64,000 nt of DNA from Pelotomaculum sp. (lineage in GTDB: Bacteria; Bacillota; Desulfotomaculia; Desulfotomaculales; Pelotomaculaceae). The stretch's first letter is position 1. Each line of letters starts with the position of its first letter. Below the pieces are notes generated by a model. It was not told the origin of the DNA, made no database searches, and worked only from the letters and a program-made list of their open reading frames with translations. The stretch covers positions 1-64,000 of the forward strand of contig JAHDOA010000038.1 of assembly GCA_018435055.1 (NCBI GenBank), written 5' to 3'. Below are positions 1 to 8,783 of the stretch, piece by piece. The translations under genes were made by a program, and so were the position numbers.

Positions 1-76
1 CCAAAGACTTTTCAATGCGTGAGGTATACGGATTAGATAAAACACTTAGTGAATAGTTAACAATTAGGGTGGATCA

Positions 77-1114
77 GTGGTTCCGGACGGGTGGCTCACG
101 CTACACCGGAACTACGGCTCCACCACACCGGAATATCCAGCCGATACTTCAACCCAGTTGTGGATCGCCGGGCGCTTTGTGGAGACATTGTCCTTACTTA
201 TCGCCGTCCTGTTTTTGCAGCAGAAACAGATCAACCGCAGGCTTGTTACTGCGGCTTACTCGCTTGTTACTGCTGGTTTACTGCTGAGCATAATGGTTTT
301 CGGGGTGTTCCCTGCCTGTTTTGTCGAGGGTGCGGGGCTGACTACCTTTAAAGTGGCGAGTGAATATGCAATAGTTTGTCTTCTCCTCTCCGGCGCCTAT
401 AAACTGTACCGGCGCAAAGATTATGCCGAGCAGGGTGTTTTCAAGACCGCTGGCATGGCTATGATTATTACGGCTGCATCCGAGCTTACCTTTACGCTGT
501 ATACGGATGTCTATGGTATTGCCAACATGCTCGGGCACCTGTTAAAAATAGTCTCTTATTACTTTATTTACTCTGGCGTGGTGGCGCTGGGCATTGACGC
601 GCCGTATAGCCTGATGGCGGCTGAGCTCAAAGACAGGGCTATTAAAGATGAGCTGACCGATCTGTACAATCGTCAGGGATTGATGGAGTTGATGGAAAAA
701 GAGCAGCGCCAGGTCAGGCAGAAGAGGCGCGCCCTTGGGATATTGATGATGGATTTGGATAATTTTAAACTGATCAATGATGGTTATGGACATTTATTCG
801 GCGACAAAGTTTTAAAAGATTTCGCCGCAGTTTTAAAAACCGGCATACGCGAAAACGATGTAGCGTGTCGTTTTGGCGGTGATGAATTTGTGGTGCTGGT
901 GCGGGATGTGGATTTTGATGGATTTACTCATGTGCAGCAGCGCATTCAGGCTGCTGCGGGGGCCTGGATTGCAGACAATGAAAAACTTAAAAACCTGGGG
1001 GTCAGCATAGGCGCCGCATTATGGCATCCTGGACAAACTTATGATATCGATAGTCTACTGAAAATGGCCGATAAAAGTATGTATGCCGTCAAGCAAAGGA
1101 AAAAAAGCGCCTAG
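77..1114 (+). CDS. Membrane GGDEF protein with truncated MASE3-like sensor region
   Basis: This encodes a probable diguanylate cyclase that would make cyclic di-GMP at the inner face of the membrane. The last 170 or so residues form a GGDEF domain: the active-site loop FGGDEF lies near residue 266, and an RxxD inhibitory site (REND) sits five residues before it. The first half has four or more hydrophobic helices and a TQLWIAGRF stretch typical of the middle of MASE3 membrane sensor domains. A full MASE3 normally has about 70 more residues with further helices before this point, and none are visible in any frame upstream, so the gene is probably N-truncated or frameshifted. The GTG start is only the first possible one and has no convincing ribosome site. 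Function of the cyclase half is well supported; whether the gene is still expressed is not. Confidence 0.72.
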   Translation: MVPDGWLTLHRNYGSTTPEYPADTSTQLWIAGRFVETLSLLIAVLFLQQKQINRRLVTAAYSLVTAGLLLSIMVFGVFPACFVEGAGLTTFKVASEYAIVCLLLSGAYKLYRRKDYAEQGVFKTAGMAMIITAASELTFTLYTDVYGIANMLGHLLKIVSYYFIYSGVVALGIDAPYSLMAAELKDRAIKDELTDLYNRQGLMELMEKEQRQVRQKRRALGILMMDLDNFKLINDGYGHLFGDKVLKDFAAVLKTGIRENDVACRFGGDEFVVLVRDVDFDGFTHVQQRIQAAAGAWIADNEKLKNLGVSIGAALWHPGQTYDIDSLLKMADKSMYAVKQRKKSA

Positions 1115-1125
1115 GGTGTCAGGGG

Positions 1126-1153
1126 GGTGTCAGGGGGACGGGGTTGTTGACAC
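1126..1153. repeat. Half copy of GTGTCA...TGACAC intergenic repeat
   Basis: A 28-base element beginning GGTGTCAGGGGGACG and ending TTGTTGACAC follows the GGDEF gene. The same sequence occurs as a full inverted pair at 8626-8694 and as a single reversed copy at 13383-13411. It is preceded by a partial duplicate of its own first bases. It looks like a REP-type dispersed repeat rather than coding DNA. Confidence 0.7.
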
Positions 1154-1304
1154 TTTTCGGCGGTAGCTGGCCTGGGAAGATGGCTCTCATGAAAACGGTT
1201 TTTTGATAACTTTTAACTGGCCATTTGGGCGCGTAAGCATATGATAACCTTTCTGCAGTATGCTTTTTCATGTTATGTCAATGATCTGCCCCCCTTATTT
1301 CTGC

Positions 1305-2270
1305 TTATTTCTGAATCACGTCTGCATATTTAAGGTCGCTCTTGAGCAGGTTCTTCGCTTTCAGCCAGGTGAGCACGTCGTTGACATTTTTTTCGGTCGG
1401 TAACTGCGGCGCTGCGTAGTGCTGTACCTGGTAGTCCCTGGCAATTTGTTCGGGGATGTTGCAATTGCTCACCAGTAAGTCTCTGAACTGGTCAGGGCCT
1501 GCGTTGATGTCTTCCGCCGCTCTGGCATAACCCTTATAAAAACTGGCTATGGCGTCCGCCTTTTCACTGAGCGCCCGCTGCGTCATGACGTAGACAGATT
1601 GCGAAAGATTTTCGCCGGTCGTATCGTCGGCGACTACCCTGGCGCCCCGGGCTACCGCGTTGGAAATATGGGGATCCGGTACTGTGATGGCGTCAATCTG
1701 GTTGTTTAAGAGCATTTCAACCCGCACCGGTATTTTAGCCACGGTGGTTTTTTTAACGTCGGACGGGTTCATCCCGGCCTGGGCCAAAATGCCATCCGTT
1801 ACATATTCGATAATCGAGTTATTGGAAATACCGATACTTCTACCTTTTAAGTCCTGCACCGTTTGGATGTCGCTATTGGGGGCCGCCACAATGGCAAAAC
1901 GCCCTTCCTGCGGGGTGGAACCCAGCGCGATCGAGGTGATGCGCAAATCCTCCCCCGCGCCTTTAAGCATCAGCGCTATCATGATATCTGTCATCATGCC
2001 GTCCAGTTCACCGGATTGAAAGGCGCTCTGCAGTTCTACGGGACTCTGCATCGGGACCAGTTCCACCTGTAAATTTTCAGCTGTAAAGTAACCTTTCTCT
2101 TGAGCCACCAGGATCGGCAGGTTCTCCTCGTTCGTTAATGAACCAATTTTTAGTTTGGCCGGCGCATTACCGTCCGGCCCCTCTGTTTTTTCCTTTTGGG
2201 CGCAGCCGGCGGCCAGGGCCAGCATCAGAAGTATGCCGAGCAGCGTGGCCAATAGAGTTTTAAATCGCAT
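1305..2270 (-). CDS. ABC transporter substrate-binding lipoprotein, NitT/TauT (SsuA/THI5-like) type
   Basis: This is the extracellular binding protein of an ABC importer, tethered to the membrane by lipid. Residues 1-24 form a lipoprotein signal ending in the lipobox LAAGC, and the mature protein shows the two-lobe NMT1/SsuA pattern (KIGSLTNEENLPILVAQEKGYF near the N-terminus, and QVELVP after it). It is the last gene of a four-gene minus-strand operon: TetR regulator, ATPase, permease, binding protein. The start has a GGGGAGG ribosome site. Members of this family bind nitrate, sulfonates, taurine, pyrimidine precursors or other small organic molecules, and the ligand cannot be read from the sequence. 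Length (321 aa) is normal. Confidence 0.88.
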   Translation of the reverse strand: MRFKTLLATLLGILLMLALAAGCAQKEKTEGPDGNAPAKLKIGSLTNEENLPILVAQEKGYFTAENLQVELVPMQSPVELQSAFQSGELDGMMTDIMIALMLKGAGEDLRITSIALGSTPQEGRFAIVAAPNSDIQTVQDLKGRSIGISNNSIIEYVTDGILAQAGMNPSDVKKTTVAKIPVRVEMLLNNQIDAITVPDPHISNAVARGARVVADDTTGENLSQSVYVMTQRALSEKADAIASFYKGYARAAEDINAGPDQFRDLLVSNCNIPEQIARDYQVQHYAAPQLPTEKNVNDVLTWLKAKNLLKSDLKYADVIQK

Positions 2271-2299
2271 CTGTTTTAACCTCCCCTTATTTTGTTTTT

Positions 2300-3055
2300 T
2301 TATAAATGAACCCAGGAACAGAGGACCTTTTCACAGGCATCTAATAGTAAATACAGCAAAAACCCCATCAGGCCCATAGCAATGATCCCGGCAAACATTT
2401 TATCGTAAGCCAAACTGCTCCAGGAATTCATAATAAAGAAGCCGATCCCTTCCCGGGTGGCGTAGGTTTCCACGAGGAAAAGCACCGACATGGCCATACC
2501 CAGGCCCAGCCTTAGAGATGTTAAAATGGCCGGCAGGCAGGCAGGAAAATAGACGTGCCGGTATAGTTCCAGCTCGCCGGCGCGCAGCGACCGGACCGAA
2601 AGCACGTATTCTTTGGACAAATTCCTGGCGGCATCCCTGGTGGTAACCAGGATTAAATAAAAGATTACCAGGGTAATCAAGACGATTTTAGAGATATTGC
2701 CAATCCCCAGCAAGATTAAAAAAATAGGCAGAAAAACTACTTTGGGTATGGGATAGGTCATATAAATCAAGGGCGCGGAAAATTCATCGGCTTTTTGGTT
2801 TTTACCGAGATATAACCCCATAGGAACTCCCAACACGGTAGCAATGAGCAGGCTTAAAGCAACCCGGTAAAAACTAATCGTCAAATGGGGCATCAGCTCG
2901 TCAGGCAAAAGCCGGGCAAAGCTTTGCAGCGCCGCCAGGGGGACCGGCAGAGCCGGGGTCCGCAGCAGCAGGGAAAAAATATGCCAGGAAGCAAGGAGAA
3001 TGATCGTGGCTATTAAAATATAGGTAGATTTTTGGATTAAATCTTTTGCATGCAT
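2300..3055 (-). CDS. ABC transporter permease, SsuC/TauC type
   Basis: This 251-residue integral membrane protein is the permease of the importer encoded with its neighbours. It has about six hydrophobic helices and the binding-protein-dependent transport signature in the cytoplasmic loop (region around SVRSLRAGELELYRHVYFPACLP), which docks on the ATPase. It starts two bases after the ATPase stop codon, so the two are almost certainly cotranscribed and translationally coupled. The transported compound is unknown. Confidence in the family is high because the motif, length and operon order all agree. Confidence 0.9.
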   Translation of the reverse strand: MHAKDLIQKSTYILIATIILLASWHIFSLLLRTPALPVPLAALQSFARLLPDELMPHLTISFYRVALSLLIATVLGVPMGLYLGKNQKADEFSAPLIYMTYPIPKVVFLPIFLILLGIGNISKIVLITLVIFYLILVTTRDAARNLSKEYVLSVRSLRAGELELYRHVYFPACLPAILTSLRLGLGMAMSVLFLVETYATREGIGFFIMNSWSSLAYDKMFAGIIAMGLMGFLLYLLLDACEKVLCSWVHL

Positions 3056-3057
3056 GG

Positions 3058-3807
3058 TTAATTTAACCCTCTCAGTCCGGCTCGCAAAGAGTTGGCCAGT
3101 TCTAAGAATCCCATCTTTCCCCGGGTGGAATAGCCGCCGGCCAGCGGGTTGGTATATTCCTTGATGATTGTGCCCGGGCAGGCCGACATCACAAAAATCT
3201 TTTGGCCTAAAAATACCGCTTCTTCAATGTTGTGGGTAATTAATAGAATAGTTAGTCTGGTTTCCTGCCATAGCTGCAGCAGGAGGACCTGCATTTCCTC
3301 CCTGGTCAGCGCGTCAAGCGAAGAAAAAGGCTCGTCCATGAGCAAAAGTTCCGGTTCCAGGACCAGGGACCTGGCGATAGCCACTCTTTGCCGCTGCCCC
3401 CCGCTCAACTGCGCGGGGTATCTTTTGCTTAAACCAGACAGGCCAAGCCTGTGCAGGATTTTTTCTGTTTTTTTAGCAATCTCCTGTTTGGAGCAGCCCC
3501 TGATTTGCAAGCCCAGGCGGATATTATCCCCCACGGTCTTCCAGGGCAGCAAACCGTATTCCTGCAGAATTAAGGCGGTGGTGGCGCATTCTTGCGGTGA
3601 CCGGCCATTGATCAGCACTGTCCCCTGGTAATTCCGGTTCAGGTCAGCTAAAACGCTGAGCAGGGTACTCTTGCCGCAACCGGAAGGCCCAATCAGCACG
3701 CCGATACTTCCAAAGGGGAGAGATAAACTGAAATCCTTTAGCGCAGGGGTGTGTTGATTGTTTTGCCTGTAGCTTACTTGCAAGGCTTCTATCAATAGAT
3801 ATTCCAT
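3058..3807 (-). CDS. ABC transporter ATP-binding protein, SsuB/TauB type
   Basis: This is the ATPase that powers the importer. Visible motifs in order are Walker A GPSGCGKST near residue 42, Q-loop LQEYGLLPW, signature LSGGQRQR, Walker B LLLMDEP and the switch histidine in LLITHNIEEA. I chose the ATG at 3807 rather than the GTG at 3810 because a GAAGGG site sits seven bases upstream of it. The gene follows the TetR regulator with almost no gap. It contains no extra domain, so it works with the separate permease and binding protein downstream. Confidence 0.92.
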   Translation of the reverse strand: MEYLLIEALQVSYRQNNQHTPALKDFSLSLPFGSIGVLIGPSGCGKSTLLSVLADLNRNYQGTVLINGRSPQECATTALILQEYGLLPWKTVGDNIRLGLQIRGCSKQEIAKKTEKILHRLGLSGLSKRYPAQLSGGQRQRVAIARSLVLEPELLLMDEPFSSLDALTREEMQVLLLQLWQETRLTILLITHNIEEAVFLGQKIFVMSACPGTIIKEYTNPLAGGYSTRGKMGFLELANSLRAGLRGLN

Positions 3808-3810
3808 CAC

Positions 3811-4416
3811 TTAACCCTTCCCCAAACCTCGCAGGTTGAAGTCAATTATCGTGCGATAGGCCAGCTCCGCATTCACGGGTTCATCGCTGTTGATCCAGTA
3901 TAAAATAACCTCCCGGAAAGCGCCGACAAAAGCAGTGGCGCTGACCTGGGTATCCTGCTCGGGTATCAGCTGTTGTTCCAGCAGTTCGTCCAAATCGATT
4001 TTGGTCAACCGGATTAAATCATTGATGATATCGGCATATCTGGTGTTAAAAACGAGACTGTTTTGCGGGGTTAAATCCAGGAGGATACGGGCCAGGTGTT
4101 TTTTCTCCAAAAACATATTGACGCATACTTTCATAGTGGCTTCCAGCTTGTCGAAGCCGTCGGTATAGGGGGCCCGTTCCTTTTTGATCTGATCAAGAAG
4201 CTCCTGGTAAATTCCCTTTAGCATCGTTTCGATCAAGGCGTCTTTGTCTTTAAAATAAAGGTAAAAAGTACCGGTGGCAATGCCGGCTTTTTTGGCAATT
4301 GACTTAACGGACGCGCCACTCATATTTGTTTCCAGGAGTTCCCAGGCGGCGCTGAGTATTCTCCTTTTCCGCGATTGTTGTTTTTCCAATGCCTTTTTTG
4401 TTTTTTTGTAGACCAT
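3811..4416 (-). CDS. TetR family transcriptional regulator
   Basis: This is the first gene of the importer operon and probably its ligand-responsive regulator. Residues 15-60 carry the TetR helix-turn-helix (ILSAAWELLETN ... SVKSIAKKAGIATGTFYLYFKDKDALI), and the remaining alpha-helical part is the variable ligand-binding and dimer domain. A longer reading from 4473 exists, but the ATG at 4416 has a perfect TAAGGAGT site six bases upstream and gives a normal N-terminus for the family. Its position suggests autoregulation of the whole operon. No operator palindrome could be assigned with confidence in the upstream region. Confidence 0.88.
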   Translation of the reverse strand: MVYKKTKKALEKQQSRKRRILSAAWELLETNMSGASVKSIAKKAGIATGTFYLYFKDKDALIETMLKGIYQELLDQIKKERAPYTDGFDKLEATMKVCVNMFLEKKHLARILLDLTPQNSLVFNTRYADIINDLIRLTKIDLDELLEQQLIPEQDTQVSATAFVGAFREVILYWINSDEPVNAELAYRTIIDFNLRGLGKG

Positions 4417-4768
4417 GCAAGACTCCTTAAGACTGTTCAGAGTAAGGCGGATAAAATATGAATGCAGGTTCATTTTATGTATTTTATTCTATTTCGTTGA
4501 TTTTAGAATGTCAAGTACCAGATAACCGGCGGCGGTAACGATTTCATCGGTGATGATTATATCTATGAAGGGATTTATAGATTTTTCTAGAGCGGAAAAA
4601 TTTGAGTTATTAAGGAGGATACTTGATGAGATTGTAGTGAGCGGGGATAATTTCAGCGAAGACGGGATCGCTGATATTAAGCAGGCCTTAAATGAGGTTG
4701 CCTGCGGCGAGTTGGTGGATTTTAGACGTCTTTTTTATTTAGAGGCAGCCACAAGCGCCCCCGGGCGC
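4417..4768. other. Intergenic region between regulator and VWA gene
   Basis: This 352-base gap should hold the promoter of the tetR operon (reading left) and the end of the VWA gene transcript. A plus-strand reading frame from 4550 begins with a plausible helical peptide (about 60 residues, MKGFIDFSRAEKFEL...), but it has no ribosome site and then runs on as the antisense of the VWA gene, so I do not call it a gene. Confidence 0.4.
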
Positions 4769-5956
4769 TTACACCAAATACATATAAGCCACGCTGCCGA
4801 AGTGGGGGACGGGACAATTTTCCCCGGTCAGGACCCACAGTACGGGGTAGTGGGGCGGGTCTTTGGGCAGGTCCGCGTCTCCATCGGTAAGGAAGACCAT
4901 CAGCGATGGGGTGATGCCGCGTTTTTCTATTTCCTGAAACAATGGTCGGAAGTCTGTCCCGCCGCTACCCTTAAACTTCATCGGGATATTGTCCGGGTCG
5001 AGTTCCTGGAAGAGCTGTACAGCTGTGTCGCAGTGGGCGATATAGCCCTTGAATTCCGGGTAGGAGTAGACAATATTGACCATTTCCGAGATGAACTGCT
5101 TGTAAAAACGCCATACCGAACCGGAGGTGTCGATGGCCACCACGACCTCTTCCAGCCCCTCGCTGCCGAACTCCGGCAGGAATACATAGTCGAAACGCCG
5201 GTCGGGCGGGATGAAGGTGTAGTCCGAGCGGGTCGGCTGGACAAAGGAAGCCAGAGCCTGCTTCCAGTCCAGTTTGGGGTACAGAATACTTTCGATGAGC
5301 TGAATCATCCCGGCGGGCAGGTGGCCCCTTTGCTGGGCGTCCTGGGCCGCCTGGGCGGTGCGCATCTTCCAGGTCAAAGCTTCCTTTTTGGCGTCGCTGG
5401 ACTCGTCCTTCCCGCTCCTGTTCTGGTCCCACCGGGAATGGTCGTCCAGCAGGCTGCCGTCAGGCTTTTTATGCTGGTGTTTATCCGCGCTGCTTTGTCC
5501 CGACTGGGAGGCATTGCCCGACTCGCCCTGGGATTTGGGCGGCAGTTCTGCAAGCAGGATATTGTACACGGCGTCTGCCGACATGCCTCTAAAACGTTCA
5601 GATAAGAAAACGCCGGGCGGCAGCTGCAGCCCCTGTTCTATGACGATTTGATTGACGACATAATCGCAGGCCATGTCCCAGAGGTCCTTGTCCCGGGTAC
5701 CGCGCCGCCAGATGTGCTGGAGGGCGGCGTGCATTACTTCGTGCACCAGGGCGCCCATCAAGCGGGGGATACCGCCGGTATTGAACAGGCTCTGGACAAA
5801 ACTATCGTGATAAATGAGATCAAAACCTTCGGTGCGCATGGTCTGCGTGGAAGAGTCCTCCCGGGGTTGCAGGAAGAGGGCCAGGGAACCGAAAAAGGGA
5901 TACTTCATCAGCATCCGGGCCCTGGCCTTGCTGATTAAATAATGAGAGTCCGGCAC
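4769..5956 (-). CDS. VWA-like protein with putative metallopeptidase domain (DUF2201 type)
   Basis: This cytoplasmic protein is the VWA partner of the MoxR ATPase just upstream. The N-terminal half carries a zinc-peptidase motif HEVMHAALQH (about residue 80), characteristic of the putative metallopeptidase domain of the DUF2201 family. The middle is a low-complexity Q/S/D-rich linker, and the C-terminal third is a VWA-like fold with the metal-binding site DTSGS and a later FLTDGDAD. The GTG start at 5956 is preferred over an upstream TTG because GGGGGGTGA lies just before it. MoxR/VWA pairs generally act as chaperones for metal-cofactor insertion or complex assembly. The client is not evident from the neighbours. 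Confidence 0.85.
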   Translation of the reverse strand: MPDSHYLISKARARMLMKYPFFGSLALFLQPREDSSTQTMRTEGFDLIYHDSFVQSLFNTGGIPRLMGALVHEVMHAALQHIWRRGTRDKDLWDMACDYVVNQIVIEQGLQLPPGVFLSERFRGMSADAVYNILLAELPPKSQGESGNASQSGQSSADKHQHKKPDGSLLDDHSRWDQNRSGKDESSDAKKEALTWKMRTAQAAQDAQQRGHLPAGMIQLIESILYPKLDWKQALASFVQPTRSDYTFIPPDRRFDYVFLPEFGSEGLEEVVVAIDTSGSVWRFYKQFISEMVNIVYSYPEFKGYIAHCDTAVQLFQELDPDNIPMKFKGSGGTDFRPLFQEIEKRGITPSLMVFLTDGDADLPKDPPHYPVLWVLTGENCPVPHFGSVAYMYLV

Positions 5957-5974
5957 CGGCTCACCCCCCAAATG

Positions 5975-7006
5975 CTAGTCTGCTCCCACCAGGACGTCTG
6001 TGTTTCTAGTCAGCCAGTCGCGAAATTCAGGCAGCATCACCAGATCAGTCCGCAGGCCGGCTTTTACAGCGTCGTTGATCGCCAGCACCTGATACTCGAT
6101 CATCAGCATGGAGATAAAGGCAAAGAAGTTGCCCATCCGGGACGCGGTCTTATTATTGGCCAGGCTGCTGACCAGAGCCCCGATGCAGGCGTAAATCATA
6201 TCGGGGGAATCCGGCACTGTGGTGATCTTGCCGTCCAGGATTTCTTCCGCGTCTGGTATCCGCTCCAACATCCGGCAGAAGGCGGTAAATTCTGTGGCGG
6301 GGCCTTCGCCTACCGCCCCGCAGATAGCCGGGAAAGCCCTGCCCACCTGGCCGTAGGAAGGGAGGATTTTGTGCACGAACTCCCAGCTGCGCGGGGTGGG
6401 GAAGGCCTTGATTTCAGCGGCCTGGTTGGGAAACCGGTAGAGCAGTTCCGGCCGGAAGTTCAAAAAGCTGATCACCCGGTGGTCGATCTTGTTGGGAATC
6501 GCCCAGTGCTTCCAGTCCTCCAGCGAGCAGGTAACTTCAAAGTGAATCATCCTGTTGGCCAGCGCTGCGGGCATCTGGTTGCTGACGCCTTTATCCTGAG
6601 CGCGGTTGCCAGCCGCCACCTGGCGCCACCCCTCCGGCAGGAGATATTCGCCGACACGCCGGTCCAGGATTAACTGGTAGGCGGCAGCCTGCACAGCCCG
6701 TGGGGCGGAGGTAATCTCGTCATAAAGCATGATCCCGGCCGCGCCGTCGCGCTCGACATGGGGCAGGAAGGAAGGGGCGAGCCAGTCCGCCTGCCTGGTT
6801 TCCCTGTTGGGATAGGGGATGCCGCGCAGGTCGATCGGGTTCAAGAGTAAAAGACGCAGGTCGAGGAAACCCCAGCCGCTTTCAGCGGCTATCTGCCGGA
6901 CGATGCTGGACTTGCCGACCCCGGGGGGACCCCACAGCATCACGGTGGGGACTTCCGGATCAGCCAAAAGGATTTTGAGGTGCTCTTTCGCTTCTGTTGC
7001 AAACAT
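5975..7006 (-). CDS. MoxR-family AAA+ ATPase
   Basis: This 343-residue AAA+ ATPase has Walker A GPPGVGKSS near residue 26, Walker B IMLYDEIT and a sensor region around AAGNRAQDKG, placing it in the MoxR/AAA_5 branch. It is 18 bases upstream of the VWA gene in the same orientation, the standard MoxR/VWA arrangement in which the ATPase remodels a target recruited by the VWA protein. The start has GGAG eight bases upstream. Cellular role beyond chaperone-like remodelling cannot be inferred. Confidence 0.9.
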   Translation of the reverse strand: MFATEAKEHLKILLADPEVPTVMLWGPPGVGKSSIVRQIAAESGWGFLDLRLLLLNPIDLRGIPYPNRETRQADWLAPSFLPHVERDGAAGIMLYDEITSAPRAVQAAAYQLILDRRVGEYLLPEGWRQVAAGNRAQDKGVSNQMPAALANRMIHFEVTCSLEDWKHWAIPNKIDHRVISFLNFRPELLYRFPNQAAEIKAFPTPRSWEFVHKILPSYGQVGRAFPAICGAVGEGPATEFTAFCRMLERIPDAEEILDGKITTVPDSPDMIYACIGALVSSLANNKTASRMGNFFAFISMLMIEYQVLAINDAVKAGLRTDLVMLPEFRDWLTRNTDVLVGAD

Positions 7007-7009
7007 ATA

Positions 7010-7100
7010 TACAACTCCTAAAACTAATCGCTCTGGTTTAAATGAACCACTCCGGACCTATGGTTCTATGGCCACTCCTAAAACTAATTGCTCTGGTTAA
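7010..7100. repeat. Imperfect direct repeat upstream of the moxR gene
   Basis: Two copies of about 27 bases beginning ACTCCTAAAACTAAT and ending GCTCTGGTT lie at roughly 7012-7038 and 7073-7099. The left copy covers the ribosome site of the MoxR gene. The repeat probably arose by duplication of the translation start region; a regulatory role is possible but unsupported. Confidence 0.6.
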
Positions 7101-7101
7101 A

Positions 7102-7650
7102 TCAACGGCCTGTCAGCATGGTTAGCGCGTCATGCAGATGGGCGATTTTTTTCTTGCTGGCCGCATCCGGGGCGTCCCGGCCTTCTTTAATGACCACGTA
7201 ACCGCCGTTAAACAGGATTAACAGTTCACAGAATTCCAGGTTGTCGAATACAGATACCGGGAAATGCTTCGGCACGGCGCGCTGGCTGGTCGTCGTCAAT
7301 CCCCAGAGAAGAAAAATTTCTTCCTCTTCCCACCTGTCAATGGCCCAGGGATTATCAAAATCCGGATTGTCGTAATACAAGCCGCGCACATTATTTCTAA
7401 AAGTACCGTGAGACAGCGCCAAACGTGGTGTATCGGCAGCCGGGGCTTCGTAAACAGCAAGGTCGACGCGGAGGTCGCCATACACCACATCCTGTTTTAC
7501 GACCAGGCTATAATTGCCGTTCCGGTGCCTGTTTGTAATTAATCCATCACTGTCATATACGCGGCAGGAAATCTTGTCTGAAATGAGCAGAGACGCCTTC
7601 AAATTAGCCAGATTCTCGATATGTACCATTGGATAATTGTAAGTTGGCAT
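7102..7650 (-). CDS. Hypothetical protein upstream of MoxR/VWA pair
   Basis: This 182-residue soluble protein is not one I recognise. It has no signal peptide, membrane helix or catalytic motif that I can see; it is rich in beta-type stretches (SLVVKQDVVYGDLRVDLAVYEA) with a helical C-terminus ending in HLHDALTMLTGR. I chose the ATG at 7650 because AGGTGG sits seven bases upstream, whereas the longer frame from 7710 has nothing. It is the first gene of the minus-strand set with the MoxR ATPase and VWA protein, so it may be an accessory or client of that pair, which is inference only. Confidence 0.65.
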   Translation of the reverse strand: MPTYNYPMVHIENLANLKASLLISDKISCRVYDSDGLITNRHRNGNYSLVVKQDVVYGDLRVDLAVYEAPAADTPRLALSHGTFRNNVRGLYYDNPDFDNPWAIDRWEEEEIFLLWGLTTTSQRAVPKHFPVSVFDNLEFCELLILFNGGYVVIKEGRDAPDAASKKKIAHLHDALTMLTGR

Positions 7651-7897
7651 GGCAAAACCACCTGGCGCATTTTTTAGGATAAATATTTCCTTATTACGTC
7701 CTTTATACATTATTTTAAAAAACCCTGCACGTGCATGAAAAAAAGTCTGTCCAATAGAAGGGAATTAAATCAGTGGCTTATGAACGGCTAAGGCCGCAGG
7801 GTATATGATTTTTATTTGCGCCGGATTTTATGGTATATTTATCACATAGAAAGCCCCCAAGTCAATTCTCCCCCAATCCTTAACGGGCTTTTTATGT

Positions 7898-7936
7898 CCG
7901 GCGGTCGCGGCAACCCGCCTATCAAAACAAGGGGGT
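7898..7936 (+). ncRNA. preQ1-I riboswitch
   Basis: The stretch reads CCGGCGGTCGCGG, then CAACCCGCC, then an A-rich segment ATCAAAACAAGGGGG. This matches the compact preQ1-I aptamer: a short GC hairpin, an A-rich tail and a 3-prime G-run that folds back into the loop as a pseudoknot. The G-run is also the ribosome site of the next gene, whose ATG begins four bases later, so ligand binding would hide it and stop translation. The downstream gene is a YhhQ queuosine-precursor transporter, which fits exactly. Confidence 0.88.
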
Positions 7937-7939
7937 TCT

Positions 7940-8623
7940 ATGATGCGGTACAGGTTGTTTCCTTTTGTGATGGTCGCTTTTGTGGTAATTTTGCTGATCA
8001 GTAATACAGTGGCGGTAAAAGTAACCCAGCTGGGGCCGTTCTATTTCGATGGGGCTACAGTGCTTTTCCCGCTGGCATACGTTTTTGGAGACATACTGAC
8101 GGAGGTTTATGGTTTTAAGAAAAGCCGGTTTGTAATCTGGTCGGGTTTCGTGGCCTGCGCGTTTATGGCATTTGTATACTGGCTGATCGGGGTTCTGCCG
8201 GCTGCCCCGGATTGGGGTAACCAGGCGGCATACAATGCTATCCTGGGGCAGACGCCCCGCATAGTGCTGGCGTCTTTGGTCGCTTATTTCTGTGGAGAGT
8301 TTGTAAACAGCTTCATCCTGGCAAAAATGAAAATCCTTACCTCCGGGCGGTGGCTGTGGACGAGAACCATCAGTTCAACGGTGGCAGGCCAGGCAGTAGA
8401 CACTTCTCTTTTCGTGACTATCGCTTTTACGGGGCTTATTCCCTGGGCGGCTTTGCTCCATATGGCGATAAGCAATTATGTTTTCAAGACTTTTTTTGAG
8501 ATGGCGGCGACACCAGTGACTTATGCCGCCTGCGGCTGGCTCAAACGGGTAGAACAGGAGGATTATTTCGACAACGAAACAAATTTCAACCCGTTTGTTT
8601 TTTCGCTGGACGACTTAAAATAG
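7940..8623 (+). CDS. yhhQ: YhhQ/VUT family queuosine precursor transporter
   Basis: This is an integral membrane importer for queuosine precursors such as preQ1 or preQ0, used for tRNA wobble modification. The 227 residues contain about six hydrophobic helices and the family pattern ISNTVAVKV near the N-terminus, PLAYVFGDILTEVYG after helix two, and ISSTVAGQAVDT in the second half. It is directly downstream of a preQ1-I riboswitch that overlaps its ribosome site. Two adjacent ATG codons (7940, 7943) are possible; the second has better spacing from the G-run. A large inverted repeat just after the stop probably terminates the transcript. Confidence 0.93.
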   Translation: MMRYRLFPFVMVAFVVILLISNTVAVKVTQLGPFYFDGATVLFPLAYVFGDILTEVYGFKKSRFVIWSGFVACAFMAFVYWLIGVLPAAPDWGNQAAYNAILGQTPRIVLASLVAYFCGEFVNSFILAKMKILTSGRWLWTRTISSTVAGQAVDTSLFVTIAFTGLIPWAALLHMAISNYVFKTFFEMAATPVTYAACGWLKRVEQEDYFDNETNFNPFVFSLDDLK

Positions 8624-8625
8624 GG

Positions 8626-8694
8626 GGTGTCAGGGGGACGGGGTTGTTGACACCTTTTTTCTACTGGTGTCAACAACCCCGTCCCCCTGACACC
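8626..8694. repeat. Perfect 29-bp inverted repeat, terminator-like
   Basis: GGTGTCAGGGGGACG...GACACC is followed by an 11-base T-rich spacer and its exact reverse complement. The hairpin begins two bases after the yhhQ stop and can act as a transcription terminator. It is the full form of the repeat seen singly at 1126 and 13383. Confidence 0.85.
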
Positions 8695-8783
8695 CCTGAC
8701 TTTCGACTCCCGATTATAATTGACAATACCCTAGTGCCGTGCTATGATATCCCTTGAAAAGACTAGAAAAAGGGTGTGATTAT

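Noticed and set aside
4550-5605. Long plus-strand frame starting with MKGFIDFSRAEKF
   Set aside because: No ribosome site, and after about 60 codons it is just the antisense of the VWA gene. The first part could be a remnant, but nothing supports it as a gene.
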